A stretch of 64,000 bases of DNA from Alphaproteobacteria bacterium (GCA_015231795.1 JADGAX010000001.1:558001-622000); one strand, 5' to 3'; positions 20,986-29,012 are shown, numbered from the stretch's first letter. A program made the numbers and translations. The notes: generated by a model not told the origin, from the letters alone.

Positions 20986-23211
20986 TTAGAACCCCTTGAA
21001 CGGGTTGGGACCGACGGCGTCGATCTTGGCCACAAGTTCGTCGATCACCTTGGGCAGGCGGGCGCCATCGGCGATGCTGGCGTCCACCATCGTCACGCGC
21101 TCGACTTCCAGCTGCATGCTTTTCAGCGTATCGGCGATCTTGCTCAAGCGTTCCTTCGCCATGGCGCTGCCCTTGACGAAGTGACACTGGTAATCGTCGC
21201 CCGGCTTGCAGCCCATCAAGATGACGCCGTCATAACCCGACGACAAAGCGTCCGAGATCAGCAGCAGGCTCATCGACCCCAGGCAGCGCACCGGCAGCAC
21301 GCGGATGAAGGGCGAATACTGGTGCTTGGCGATGCCGGCCATGTCCAGCGCCGGATAGGCGTCGTTCTCGCAGGCGATGACCAGGATGCGCGGCTTTTCT
21401 TCGTCCTCGTCGGGAATGTTGACCGCCTTGACCATGGAAGACAGCATCTCGACCGTGTAGTTGTCGAACGAGATGGTGCGCACCGGACAAGCGCCCATGC
21501 AGGTGCCGCAGCGGCGGCAGCGCGTGGGATTGACCACCGGATAGTCTTTTTCGTTTTCGTCGATGGCGCCGAAGGGGCATTCCACCGTGCAACGGCGGCA
21601 CTTGGTGCAGGCGTTGAGATTGATCTTCGGATATGAAAGATCGCCCACGCGCGGATGCACCGCATGGCCCTGGGCCGCGTTGCGGATGACCTGAATGGCC
21701 TTCAACACTGCACCCATGGCGTCTTCATGAACTTCGCCCATGTCCATCGGACGGCGAACCGGGCCGCAGGTGTAAATGCCGGTGCGGCGCGTCTCGTAGG
21801 GGAAGCAGATGTAATGCGAATCCGAGAAACCGTCGGCCAGCATCGGCAGATGCGGACCCTGGCGGTATTGTAGATTGAGCAAGGGGCCACCCGGCGGCAC
21901 GGCAGGCGTCGGATTGTAGCTGTCGCCCGCCGGATAGGGATTGATGTCGGCGTTCAACAACTCGGCGCCGTATTCCTGGGCGGGCTGGTCGGGATCGGTC
22001 GAATTAGGCACCATGCCGGTCGCCAACACCACCATGTCCAAGGGTCCCAGCGGCACATCTTGCTGCAGCAGTTCGTCGGCCACGGTCACCGTGATGCCCG
22101 AACCATTCTCGACCTTGGTGGCTTTGCCCTTCATGAAGATGACGCCCGCTTCCTGGGCGGCGCGGTAGAATTCCTCCGTCGTGCCCGGCGTGCGCATCTC
22201 TTCATAGATGACATAGACCATGGTCTCGGGATCGGCCTTGGTCAACTGAATGGCTTGCTTCAGCGACACCGAACAGCAGACCGACGAACAGTAAGGCAGA
22301 TGGTTGGGGTCACGCGATCCGGCGCATTGGATGAAGGCGACGGCCTTGGGCGAGGAACCCGCCTTGGTAACGACCTTGCCTGCCTTCAGCTTGGCTTCCA
22401 TCTCGACATTGGTGACGATGTCGGCGGAAAGGCCATAGCCCAAATGCGTGAGCTTGTTGGCGTCATAGGGGCGGAAACCAGTGGCCAGAACGATGGCGCC
22501 CACGATGTGGGAGGAACCGTCCGAAAGCTCCACCTGGAACTTGCCCGGCATGCCCGAGGTCTTGACGACCGTGGCCCCGGTGATGACGCGAATGGCCGAT
22601 ATGGCCTTCACTTCCTCGATCAAGGCGGGCAGCGGGTTGGCTTGCGGATCATGATAGGGCGGCTTCGAAGGAACGATGCTGGCCCAATTGGCGGCATTGC
22701 CGCCCAGTTCGGCCTTCTTCTCGACCAGGATCACGCCATGACCGGCCTTCACGGCCTGCTTGGCCGCCGTCAGACCGGCGTAACCGCCGCCCAACACCAG
22801 AATGGTGGTCGAGAAATCGCCCTCGGTGAAGGGCACGGGATCGTTGACCTTGGTGGCCTGCGTCATGAACATGCGCATGACGTCTTCGCCCAGCATCTGG
22901 GTGTCTTCGTCGCCCGCCGGGTGGCTCCAAATCACCTGTTCGCGCAGATTGGCGCGAATGGGCGTCATGCCCGGCAGCATGAAGCGGTCGGTCATGACGC
23001 GGGGGGAACAAGCGCCGATCACCGGCAACGTCACCTCGCCCGCGTCCATGTCGGCCTTGATCATGGCCACGCCCGCATCGCCGCACAGGCATTCGTGCGT
23101 TTTGACGGGCTTCTTGAATTCCTTGGTCACGACGCCTTCCAGCGCCTTGACGTTGAGCGCCTCGCCGATGCCGCAGCCCGAGCAGAGATAAGCGCCGATT
23201 TTCTTTTCCAT
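20986..23211 (-). CDS. qmoB: QmoB/HdrA-like flavoprotein with ferredoxin and MvhD-type domains
   Basis: 741 residues. N-terminal HdrA-type region with CSGCGIGEALN and HECLCGDAG, a FAD/NAD(P)-binding domain beginning near residue 130 (ILVLGGGYAGLTAAKQA), a CSSVCC cluster motif, two [4Fe-4S] ferredoxin motifs near residues 533-580 (CTKCRRCTVECP, CRRCGTCMGACP), and a C-terminal MvhD/FrhD-like domain (GYDGVILMGCKPGDDYQCHF). This order is diagnostic for QmoB, the electron-transfer partner of APS reductase, and the MvhD part suggests flavin-based electron bifurcation or confurcation. It follows qmoA by 12 bases. Confidence 0.9.
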   Translation of the reverse strand: MEKKIGAYLCSGCGIGEALNVKALEGVVTKEFKKPVKTHECLCGDAGVAMIKADMDAGEVTLPVIGACSPRVMTDRFMLPGMTPIRANLREQVIWSHPAGDEDTQMLGEDVMRMFMTQATKVNDPVPFTEGDFSTTILVLGGGYAGLTAAKQAVKAGHGVILVEKKAELGGNAANWASIVPSKPPYHDPQANPLPALIEEVKAISAIRVITGATVVKTSGMPGKFQVELSDGSSHIVGAIVLATGFRPYDANKLTHLGYGLSADIVTNVEMEAKLKAGKVVTKAGSSPKAVAFIQCAGSRDPNHLPYCSSVCCSVSLKQAIQLTKADPETMVYVIYEEMRTPGTTEEFYRAAQEAGVIFMKGKATKVENGSGITVTVADELLQQDVPLGPLDMVVLATGMVPNSTDPDQPAQEYGAELLNADINPYPAGDSYNPTPAVPPGGPLLNLQYRQGPHLPMLADGFSDSHYICFPYETRRTGIYTCGPVRRPMDMGEVHEDAMGAVLKAIQVIRNAAQGHAVHPRVGDLSYPKINLNACTKCRRCTVECPFGAIDENEKDYPVVNPTRCRRCGTCMGACPVRTISFDNYTVEMLSSMVKAVNIPDEDEEKPRILVIACENDAYPALDMAGIAKHQYSPFIRVLPVRCLGSMSLLLISDALSSGYDGVILMGCKPGDDYQCHFVKGSAMAKERLSKIADTLKSMQLEVERVTMVDASIADGARLPKVIDELVAKIDAVGPNPFKGF

Positions 23212-23223
23212 GGGGCGATCTCC

Positions 23224-24465
23224 TTACGAACGCACGGCTTGCACGGCGCGAAGCGCCGCGGCGGTAGCTGACTGAACCGACATCGAGACGTCCAACGGCC
23301 CGGTGGCGACACCGGCGCCGAAGACGCCCTCTTCCGAAACCACGAAGCCGTATTCGTCCAACTCGGCGCCCGCAGGCGGCTGGGCCGAAGCCTGCATGCC
23401 GGTGGCCAGAACCACCAAGTCATAGGCATTGGCGTAGACTTCGCGCGACAAGGTGTTTTCGCCGCAGACCACGGGTTCGCCTGACGGCCCCTTCTCGATG
23501 CGCGACGGCTTCGACTTGATCCAGCGGATGCCCTGATCGGCCTTGGCCTTGCGGTAGAAGGCCTCCAGCTTGTCGTGGGCGCGGATGTCGATGTAATAGA
23601 TATCGACCTCGGCCTCGGGATATTGTTCGCGCACATAGGCGGCATGCTTCATCGACGCCAAGCAGCAGATGCGCGAGCAATAGGCCAGATGGTTGAGATC
23701 GCGCGACCCCGCGCACTGGATCAAAGCCACCTTTTTGGGCGCTTCGCCATTCGAGGGCCGCAGAACCTTGCCATGTGTGGGGCCGTCATGCGAGGCCAGA
23801 CGCTCCATCTCGACATTGGTGATGACGTCGGCGATCTCGCCATGGCGATACATGGTCAGCTTGCTGGGGTCATAGGGACGCCAGCCGGTGGCCCAGATCA
23901 CGGCGCCGACATGCAAGGTAAAGGTATCGGGCTTTTCTTCCAGATTGACCGCATCCACCTTGCAGGCGGCCTTGATGGCCTGGCCTTCCGGCGTGCCGAC
24001 GACCGAGGCGTCGACGATATAGCGCATCGGGAAGGCCATGGTGTGCGGAAGGTATGCCGCCTTGACCTTGGATAGATTGTAGTTGAACGGATCGGCCACC
24101 TCGCTGGTGGCGGCATTGGCGCAATCGCCGCAGGCGGTGCAGGCCGGGGTGACGTAGCGCGGCGTGGTGGTCACGTTCACAGTATAGTCGCCAGCGCTGC
24201 CCGCAATCCCCGACACTTCGGCCATGGTGAAGACCTTGATGCGGGGATTCTTCTTGATGCGCTGATAGTTGATTTCCAACCCGCAGGTCGGATGGCACAT
24301 CTTGGGGAAGTAGCGGTTCAAGGCCGCCACCCGCCCGCCCAGCGTGGGCGCCTTTTCGATCAGAACCACTTCCGAGCCGCATTCCGCGGCTTCGAGAGCG
24401 GCGCTGATGCCGCCAATGCCGCCGCCCACCACAAGGACGGTCTGGCTTTTGGGTTTGTCACTCAT
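23224..24465 (-). CDS. qmoA: QmoA/HdrA-like flavoprotein
   Basis: 413 residues. The FAD-binding start VLVVGGGIGGISAALEAAE is followed by the redox motif MCHPTCGLE, a CTACGDCANAA cluster-like string, and CAGSRD...CSRICC, which are HdrA-family cofactor motifs. QmoA works with QmoB in moving electrons between APS reductase and the quinone or thiol pool. The ATG at 24465 has GAGG upstream; an in-frame GTG two codons earlier is possible. It is 40 bases downstream of sat and begins the four-gene electron-transfer part of the operon. Confidence 0.9.
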   Translation of the reverse strand: MSDKPKSQTVLVVGGGIGGISAALEAAECGSEVVLIEKAPTLGGRVAALNRYFPKMCHPTCGLEINYQRIKKNPRIKVFTMAEVSGIAGSAGDYTVNVTTTPRYVTPACTACGDCANAATSEVADPFNYNLSKVKAAYLPHTMAFPMRYIVDASVVGTPEGQAIKAACKVDAVNLEEKPDTFTLHVGAVIWATGWRPYDPSKLTMYRHGEIADVITNVEMERLASHDGPTHGKVLRPSNGEAPKKVALIQCAGSRDLNHLAYCSRICCLASMKHAAYVREQYPEAEVDIYYIDIRAHDKLEAFYRKAKADQGIRWIKSKPSRIEKGPSGEPVVCGENTLSREVYANAYDLVVLATGMQASAQPPAGAELDEYGFVVSEEGVFGAGVATGPLDVSMSVQSATAAALRAVQAVRS

Positions 24466-24505
24466 AGGCACCTCACACTTTGCGGGCTGATGAACCGGCC
24501 TGAAC

Positions 24506-25681
24506 TTACTTGCTCAGGGTAGCGTAGTATTTGCGTAGAATTTCGACCACTTCGGGGCGCGAGAATTCGGGCGGGATCGGCTCGCCCTTGCTTAGCATTT
24601 CGCGCTGCTTGGTGCCCGAGATATTGATCTGGCTTTCCTTGCCGTGCGGGCAGGTCTTGGCGGTGGCCATGCCGTAGCACTTGGTGCAGAAGAAGGTGAT
24701 GTCGATCTTCAAAGCCTGGGTGACCATGGCGCCCGGCCACAGCTCGTCGAAGATATGCTGGGCGTCGAAGGGGCCGTAGTAATCGCCGACGCCTGCATGG
24801 TCGCGCCCGACGATCAGGTGCGAGCAGCCGAAATTCTGGCGGATCACGGCGTGGATCAAGGCCTCGCGGGGACCGGCATAGCGCATCTCGATCGGATAAC
24901 CGGCCTGGATGACCGTACCCGGCACGAAGTAATTGTCGATCATGGCGCCGATGGCTTCGGTGCGCACTTCGGCGGGAATGTCGCCTTCCTTCAGCTTGCC
25001 CAGCACCTGATGGATGAAGACGCCGTCCGTCACTTCAACGGCAATCTTGGCCAGATGCTCGTGCGAGCGGTGCATCGGGTTGCGGGTCTGGAAGGCGGCC
25101 ACCTTCGACCAGCCCTTTTCGGCGAAGACGGCGCGCGATTCGGCGGGACGCAGATAGAGGTCCTTGTACTTCTCGGGATAGACGCCTTCCGACAGGGCGC
25201 GCACGCGGCCAGCGATATTCACCGCCGCCTGCTCGTTCACCTTGGCGACGCCGGGATGTTTGGGGTCGGTGGTGCGGTAAACGTGGCTGTTTTCGAAATC
25301 GCGGTCGATGGTGTATTTCTCGGACACGTCGATGATGGCCATGATCTCGCCGGTCTCGCCGTCCACCAGGGCGGCTTCCTCGCCGACGCCGATCGAATCG
25401 GCCAGCGCCTGATCGGCCGACAGGGTGATGGGAATCGGCCAGAAGAGGCCATTGGCCATCTTCATGTCGGCGCACACGCCTTTCCAGTCAGCGCTTCCCA
25501 TGAAACCGTCCAACGGCGTATAGGCGCCCATGGCCAGCATGATGACGTCCGACGTCTCGCGCGAGGTCATCGGGATCTTCTTCAAAGAAGCCGCGCGCTT
25601 CAGCTCAGGGCCACGCTCCACTTCGGGCAGCAGCAAAGGCTTCAATGAATCGCCGCCATGCGGAGGCACAAGTTTGGACAT
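24506..25681 (-). CDS. sat: ATP sulfurylase, dissimilatory type
   Basis: 391 residues. It interconverts ATP plus sulfate and adenylyl sulfate (APS) plus PPi. [11 protein letters not shown] (the QxRNPxHxxHE phosphate-binding motif) and [13 protein letters not shown] (GRDHAG) are intact, and CTKC plus a later Cys/His pair near residue 335 matches the zinc site of the homo-oligomeric prokaryotic Sat. This is the one-gene type used in dissimilatory sulfate reduction or sulfur oxidation, not assimilatory CysDN. It leads the operon with qmoAB-hdrCB. In comparable operons aprBA lies between sat and qmo; here the gap to qmoA is 40 bases and aprBA is missing. In an alphaproteobacterium the likely direction is APS to sulfate plus ATP. 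Confidence 0.95.
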   Translation of the reverse strand: MSKLVPPHGGDSLKPLLLPEVERGPELKRAASLKKIPMTSRETSDVIMLAMGAYTPLDGFMGSADWKGVCADMKMANGLFWPIPITLSADQALADSIGVGEEAALVDGETGEIMAIIDVSEKYTIDRDFENSHVYRTTDPKHPGVAKVNEQAAVNIAGRVRALSEGVYPEKYKDLYLRPAESRAVFAEKGWSKVAAFQTRNPMHRSHEHLAKIAVEVTDGVFIHQVLGKLKEGDIPAEVRTEAIGAMIDNYFVPGTVIQAGYPIEMRYAGPREALIHAVIRQNFGCSHLIVGRDHAGVGDYYGPFDAQHIFDELWPGAMVTQALKIDITFFCTKCYGMATAKTCPHGKESQINISGTKQREMLSKGEPIPPEFSRPEVVEILRKYYATLSK

Positions 25682-25745
25682 AGTCTCTCCTTCCCCATTT
25701 GGTTTTTATGGCCGCAGGCGTCTGGACGCAACCACCTGCTATTAG

Positions 25746-25766
25746 GGCCGCCTCATATGGGCGGCC
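25746..25766 (-). promoter_or_regulatory. 5' leader hairpin of the sat operon
   Basis: GGCCGCC (25746-25752) and GGCGGCC (25760-25766) form a 7-bp GC-only stem with a 7-base loop containing CATATG, about 65 bases before the sat start and within its probable leader. No T-run follows, so it is not a plain terminator; an mRNA stability or regulator site is possible. Confidence 0.35.
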
Positions 25767-25781
25767 ACGAATATGCGCCCT

Positions 25782-25809
25782 TTATGATATAAAATTACGT
25801 TTTCTGCAA
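25782..25809 (-). promoter_or_regulatory. Candidate sigma-70 promoter for the sat-qmo-hdr operon
   Basis: On the leftward strand TTGCAG (25804-25809) and TCATAA (25782-25787) are separated by 16 bases in an AT-rich patch. It would give a leader of about 95 bases carrying the 25746-25766 hairpin. Sequence match only. Confidence 0.3.
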
Positions 25810-25880
25810 AGGGGAAAAAATATTGGAACCCAAGATTTTGCCAACCCTTTGAATTGCCAAGAGTGGGATTTCCCCTTTGC

Positions 25881-25957
25881 CTAGTGGTCCGATTCCGACA
25901 TTTGCGACCCGTCGCGCCACGCTCGAAAGCAAATGTCGGAATCAACAGGACCACTAG
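25881..25957. repeat. Palindromic repeat element, copy 1 of a facing pair
   Basis: A 77-base hairpin. The left arm is CTAGTGGTCC plus GATTCCGACATTTGC (25 bases unbroken); the right arm is GCAAATGTCGGAATC, a 4-base bulge AACA (25944-25947), then GGACCACTAG. All 25 pairs are perfect; the loop is 23 bases. It shares its architecture with the next element but with a different stem sequence, so the pairing is conserved rather than the bases. Function unknown; REP/BIME-like. Confidence 0.85.
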
Positions 25958-25970
25958 CAACTATGTGTTT

Positions 25971-26048
25971 CTAGTGGAGCTTTTGAATTTGACATTCGAA
26001 ATCAAGCGCGCTGACCGTGGGACTCGAATGTCAAATTCGCTCCACTAG
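25971..26048. repeat. Palindromic repeat element, copy 2, inverted relative to copy 1
   Basis: A 78-base hairpin, 13 bases after copy 1. Left arm CTAGTGGAGC, bulge TTTT (25981-25984), GAATTTGACATTCGA; right arm TCGAATGTCAAATTC plus GCTCCACTAG. All 25 pairs are perfect. The bulge lies on the opposite side from copy 1, so on the reverse strand this copy has the same plan: 10-bp outer stem starting CTAGTGG, 15-bp inner stem, 4-base A-rich bulge on the second arm. Confidence 0.85.
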
Positions 26049-26092
26049 CGTTTGAACAATTTGCGCTAAAAACTTCACTGAGTAATTCTAAT

Positions 26093-27388
26093 TCACAATG
26101 CCTTGGCGACCGGCAGTTCGTCCCACCTCGTCGTCCAGGACCGAGAGCGATTGGCCGACTTGCCCTGCCAGGGCTTGTTCAGTCCGGCGGCCAGGGGCTT
26201 TAAGGTGTCGCGCCCCATGCGGGCATTGATGGCGTCCATGGCGGCCATCAGGCGGCCAGCCTTGTCGCGCTCAAGGCTGCTGCGCCCGAACAAGGAAGGC
26301 GTGGCGCGCCCCTCCTCCACCAGCCCGGCCAGCATCACGCCCGCCTTGGCGAAACGGATGCCGGGCCGCCAGATTTGCGCCGCCAGCCGCTTGGCCTCGC
26401 CGACCAGCAGACAGCCATCCGACGACGGCTCGACCAGATGGACGCCCAAACAGCCCGAATAACGCAGGGACGGTTCGGCAAACCGATTGGCATGGGCATA
26501 AGCCTGGATATAAGCGGCGGCCAGCCCCTCGGCCCTGATCTTCTCGGCGGCCCGGTGCGCAAAGGCGGCCACGGCTTCTTGCAATTCATGGCAACCGGAA
26601 ACCGGCCTGCCGAAGGATCGGCTGACCACGGCGCTTTGGCGGGCGGGCGGCACATCGTCCAGCCCCAGGCAGGGCAAGCCGTTCAACTCGCGGACCAGAC
26701 GTTCGCCGACCACGGTGAAGGCGCGCCTAGCCTTCTTCGGATCAAGTGCGGCCAGATCGCCCGCCGTGCGCACCCCCATGGCGATCAGGCGCGGCGCCAA
26801 CTGGCGGCCAACGCCCCAGACTTCGTCGATGGGAATTTGGGGGAGCACGGCGGCGCGCACGCCTGGCGCCATCAGACTGGCCACCCCTTCGAAGGCCGCC
26901 ACCTTCTTGGCCAGATAATTGGCCAGCTTGGCCAGCGTTTTGGTGGGGCCGAAGCCCACGCCCACGGAAATGCCGGTCCAGCGCGCCACGCGGTCCCTGA
27001 TTTCGCCGCCCAAAGCCAGTAGTTTGCCTTCGTCGCCTCCAAAACCCGGAAAGGCCAGAAAACTTTCATCGACCGAATAGACTTCAAGTTCAGGCGTGAA
27101 GCCGCGCAGCACCTCGGTCACCCGGCGGCTCATATCGCCATACAGTTCGAAATTACCGGAAAAGACGCGCACGCCGTGCGCCGCCACGATCTCTCTGATC
27201 TTGAACAAAGGCGCGCCCATGGGAATGCCCAGCGCCTTGGCCTCGGGGCTTCTGGCCACCGCGCAACCGTCATTGTTGGACAGTACGACGACGGGCACGC
27301 CCTTAAGCGACGGATCGAACGCCTTTTCGCAGGAGGCAAAGAAATTATTGCCATCGACCAGGGCGATGGGAGGCGTGGGAAAGGCCAT
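26093..27388 (-). CDS. umuC: UmuC-type Y-family DNA polymerase
   Basis: 431 residues. [19 protein letters not shown] (first catalytic Asp), [20 protein letters not shown] (UmuC signature) and [10 protein letters not shown] (the SxDE catalytic motif) are intact, followed by a helix-hairpin-helix region ([17 protein letters not shown]) and the little-finger domain. With UmuD' it performs error-prone translesion synthesis as Pol V. The start is supported by a purine-rich GAAAGG upstream. It is the last gene of an SOS-controlled leftward operon umuD-small ORF-umuC. Next to its 3' end lie the two palindromic repeats. Confidence 0.94.
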   Translation of the reverse strand: MAFPTPPIALVDGNNFFASCEKAFDPSLKGVPVVVLSNNDGCAVARSPEAKALGIPMGAPLFKIREIVAAHGVRVFSGNFELYGDMSRRVTEVLRGFTPELEVYSVDESFLAFPGFGGDEGKLLALGGEIRDRVARWTGISVGVGFGPTKTLAKLANYLAKKVAAFEGVASLMAPGVRAAVLPQIPIDEVWGVGRQLAPRLIAMGVRTAGDLAALDPKKARRAFTVVGERLVRELNGLPCLGLDDVPPARQSAVVSRSFGRPVSGCHELQEAVAAFAHRAAEKIRAEGLAAAYIQAYAHANRFAEPSLRYSGCLGVHLVEPSSDGCLLVGEAKRLAAQIWRPGIRFAKAGVMLAGLVEEGRATPSLFGRSSLERDKAGRLMAAMDAINARMGRDTLKPLAAGLNKPWQGKSANRSRSWTTRWDELPVAKAL

Positions 27389-27419
27389 GGCGCAGCGCCT
27401 TTCTTTTCACGCCCGACAA

Positions 27420-27599
27420 TCAGCCGAAATAGATCAGCCACCAGAAGGAAAAGACGCCAATGGGAAACAACGAGTCGCGCAGCCACGCCCGCTCGTCGTC
27501 GGCCTTTGCACCGTTGCCGCCAGGCGCCGTTGCGCCGTTGCCGCCGGGCGCCAGACCAGCAAAAAGCCCTCTGAAATCCATATTGTATAAATGTCGCAT
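27420..27599 (-). CDS. Small hypothetical protein (59 aa) between umuD and umuC
   Basis: The ATG at 27599 follows AGGAGA by 7 bases, a convincing ribosome site, so this is probably a real gene. The protein has a short polar N-terminus, a repeat PGGNGATAPGGNGA (two 18-base DNA repeats with a 24-base period at 27511-27528 and 27535-27552), a charged patch KADDERAWLRD, and a very hydrophobic C-terminus LFPIGVFSFWWLIYFG, which could be a membrane anchor. It lies 31 bases before umuC and 41 after umuD, inside the SOS operon. No known family. Later internal ATGs (for example 27581) are possible. Confidence 0.5.
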   Translation of the reverse strand: MRHLYNMDFRGLFAGLAPGGNGATAPGGNGAKADDERAWLRDSLFPIGVFSFWWLIYFG

Positions 27600-27640
27600 C
27601 TTCGTCTCCTGTCCATATCCGGTCATGTGTGCAATCGCTC

Positions 27641-28168
27641 TCACCCGCAACCCCGTTCCTCGCCCAGATGTCGGCGGATGGTAGCCACCACCACCCCCCA
27701 TATTTCAAAGCCGCTTTCCGTCGGCACGATGCAGGCGTTGAATTTGGGATTCTCGGCGTCCAGAAACAGACGCCCGCCCCGCAGGCGCAGGCGTTTCAGC
27801 ACGAACTCGCCCTCCAGCACCGCCACCACGACATGGCCGGGCTTGGCATTGATCGAACGGTCGACGATGGCCAGATCGCCATCCAGAATGCCCGCCCCCG
27901 TCATGCTGTCGCCCGAAATGCGCAGCATGAAGGTGGCCGCCGGATGGCGGATGAGAAGCGAGGTCAAATCAAGCCCTATCGCCTGATGATCGGCCGCCGG
28001 CGAGGGAAAGCCCGCCTGCAGGGCTTGATCGAAAAAGGGAACGGTAGCGCGCCCCCCCTCAGGCCCGCCCCCGGCAACGGGGCTGCCTCCCGCCTTCGCC
28101 CCCGCCAAGGGGGCGGCGGTTCCGGGTAGGGGTGACGTCAACTCAGCGAAGGGCGCACTTGGTTCCAT
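27641..28168 (-). CDS. umuD: UmuD-type S24 autoprotease subunit of Pol V
   Basis: 175 residues. The cleavage site is A52-G53 in LQAGFPSPAADH, the nucleophile Ser88 in SGDSM, and the general base Lys125 in EGEFVLKR. The distances (36 and 37 residues) equal those of Escherichia coli UmuD (C24-G25, S60, K97), so the chemistry is intact, while the N-terminus is 28 residues longer. The extra part is Gly/Pro/Ala-rich and is encoded by a GC-rich tract (28060-28140) with two strong hairpins. RecA-stimulated self-cleavage gives UmuD'. The promoter and SOS box lie immediately upstream, with almost no leader. Confidence 0.92.
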   Translation of the reverse strand: MEPSAPFAELTSPLPGTAAPLAGAKAGGSPVAGGGPEGGRATVPFFDQALQAGFPSPAADHQAIGLDLTSLLIRHPAATFMLRISGDSMTGAGILDGDLAIVDRSINAKPGHVVVAVLEGEFVLKRLRLRGGRLFLDAENPKFNACIVPTESGFEIWGVVVATIRRHLGEERGCG

Positions 28169-28174
28169 ACGAAG

Positions 28175-28207
28175 ATCATACGGAACAAAACGGAACTTGT
28201 AAAGAAC
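28175..28207 (-). promoter_or_regulatory. SOS box and sigma-70 promoter of umuD
   Basis: GAAC-N7-GAAC (28193-28207) matches the alphaproteobacterial LexA site; a third GAAC at 28183-28186 adds a half-site. On the leftward strand a promoter TTTACA (28198-28203), 17-base spacer, TATGAT (28175-28180) overlaps the LexA site, so LexA would block RNA polymerase. The predicted +1 falls at or next to the umuD ATG at 28168. Confidence 0.82.
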
Positions 28208-28272
28208 GTTTTACAAACTCAGCCGAGACGAAGCGGAATGTCCTCGCCGGTCCGGGGCAGGGTTATTGCGGC

Positions 28273-28569
28273 CTAATTCGCCGTCTGATCGAACTTGACC
28301 ACTTCCATCAATCGTTTCACTTGGCCCTTAACGCCTTGCAAGCTCAGGGTGGCCCCTTTGCTTTTGGCCTTGTCGCGCACCAGCATGATCATGCCAAGCG
28401 CCGACGAATCGATGAACTCCACCTGGGAAAGATCGAAAACGACGCGCTTCACGCCCGCCTCGTCGAACATGGACAGCAATTCCTTGAAGGCATTGTAATC
28501 GCGCGACGTAATGCGCCCGCTGAGGGCGACAAGCCTGTCCCCTGCGTTGGTTTGAATATTATGTTGCAT
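28273..28569 (-). CDS. STAS-domain protein, anti-sigma-factor antagonist type (copy 1)
   Basis: 98 residues from the ATG at 28569, which has GGAGGG 4 bases upstream. The single STAS domain has the conserved VVFDLSQVEFIDSSALGMIM, with Ser55/Ser56 at the position phosphorylated in SpoIIAA-like proteins. Such proteins switch partner proteins according to phosphorylation by an HPK-type anti-sigma kinase. No RsbW-like kinase or sigma gene is adjacent. A closely similar gene lies 440 bases upstream on the same strand (same FIDSSALGM core, same KGQVKR helix), so these are duplicates separated by a terminator and repeats. Confidence 0.88.
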   Translation of the reverse strand: MQHNIQTNAGDRLVALSGRITSRDYNAFKELLSMFDEAGVKRVVFDLSQVEFIDSSALGMIMLVRDKAKSKGATLSLQGVKGQVKRLMEVVKFDQTAN

Positions 28570-28817
28570 AAATCCCTCCACGCCATGACGTCACGCAACA
28601 AGGCGTGACGAATAACCTTAAAAGGAGTACGGGCTATCGTCAATGCCACGCAAAATAATAAAATGACTATCATCAGTATCGTAAGATAAAACATCAAGTA
28701 ATTACAGATGAGTACCAAGACATCATGAACATGGCAAGGACACATATCCCCTTGTCTTATAATGACAATCTACTTTGCGCATCATAAATTACAGAATTCA
28801 TTCAAGTTTCTGGCAAG

Positions 28818-28845
28818 AAAAAAAGGGGGCAAATGCCCCCTTTTT
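28818..28845. terminator. Intrinsic terminator after STAS copy 2 (works in both directions)
   Basis: GGGGGC (28825-28830), loop AAAT, GCCCCC (28835-28840), with AAAAAAA before and TTTTT after. On the leftward strand it ends the upstream STAS gene's transcript. Confidence 0.8.
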
Positions 28846-28873
28846 GTCCTGTGCGCAAAGAACAAGCAGCGCT

Positions 28874-28936
28874 AGCGCAGGATCGTTTAACTCCAAGTCA
28901 CTCCACTGACATGGAGTTAAACGTGAATCCTTCGCT
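28874..28936. repeat. Palindromic element, copy 1 of second repeat block
   Basis: AGCGCAGGAT plus CGTTTAACTCCA (28874-28895) pairs with TGGAGTTAAACG (28912-28923), a 3-base bulge TGA, and ATCCTTCGCT (28927-28936); one mismatch in 22 pairs. The plan (outer 10 bp, inner arm, short bulge on the second arm) resembles the 25881-26048 elements although the sequence does not. It lies downstream of STAS copy 2. Confidence 0.7.
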
Positions 28937-28948
28937 GAAACAGATTGG

Positions 28949-29012
28949 TAGAGCGGATTCACGCGCGAAATCTGAGCCGTTTAATGGCTCAGATTCCTTC
29001 CGATCCGCTCTA
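28949..29012. repeat. Palindromic element, copy 2 of second repeat block
   Basis: TAGAGCGGAT (28949-28958) pairs with ATCCGCTCTA (29003-29012), and AATCTGAGCC (28969-28978) with GGCTCAGATT (28986-28995), leaving unpaired internal strands of 10 and 7 bases. Its GGATTCACG (28955-28963) is also complementary to CGTGAATCC (28922-28930) of the previous element. The right end includes the stop codon of the STAS gene. Confidence 0.7.
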
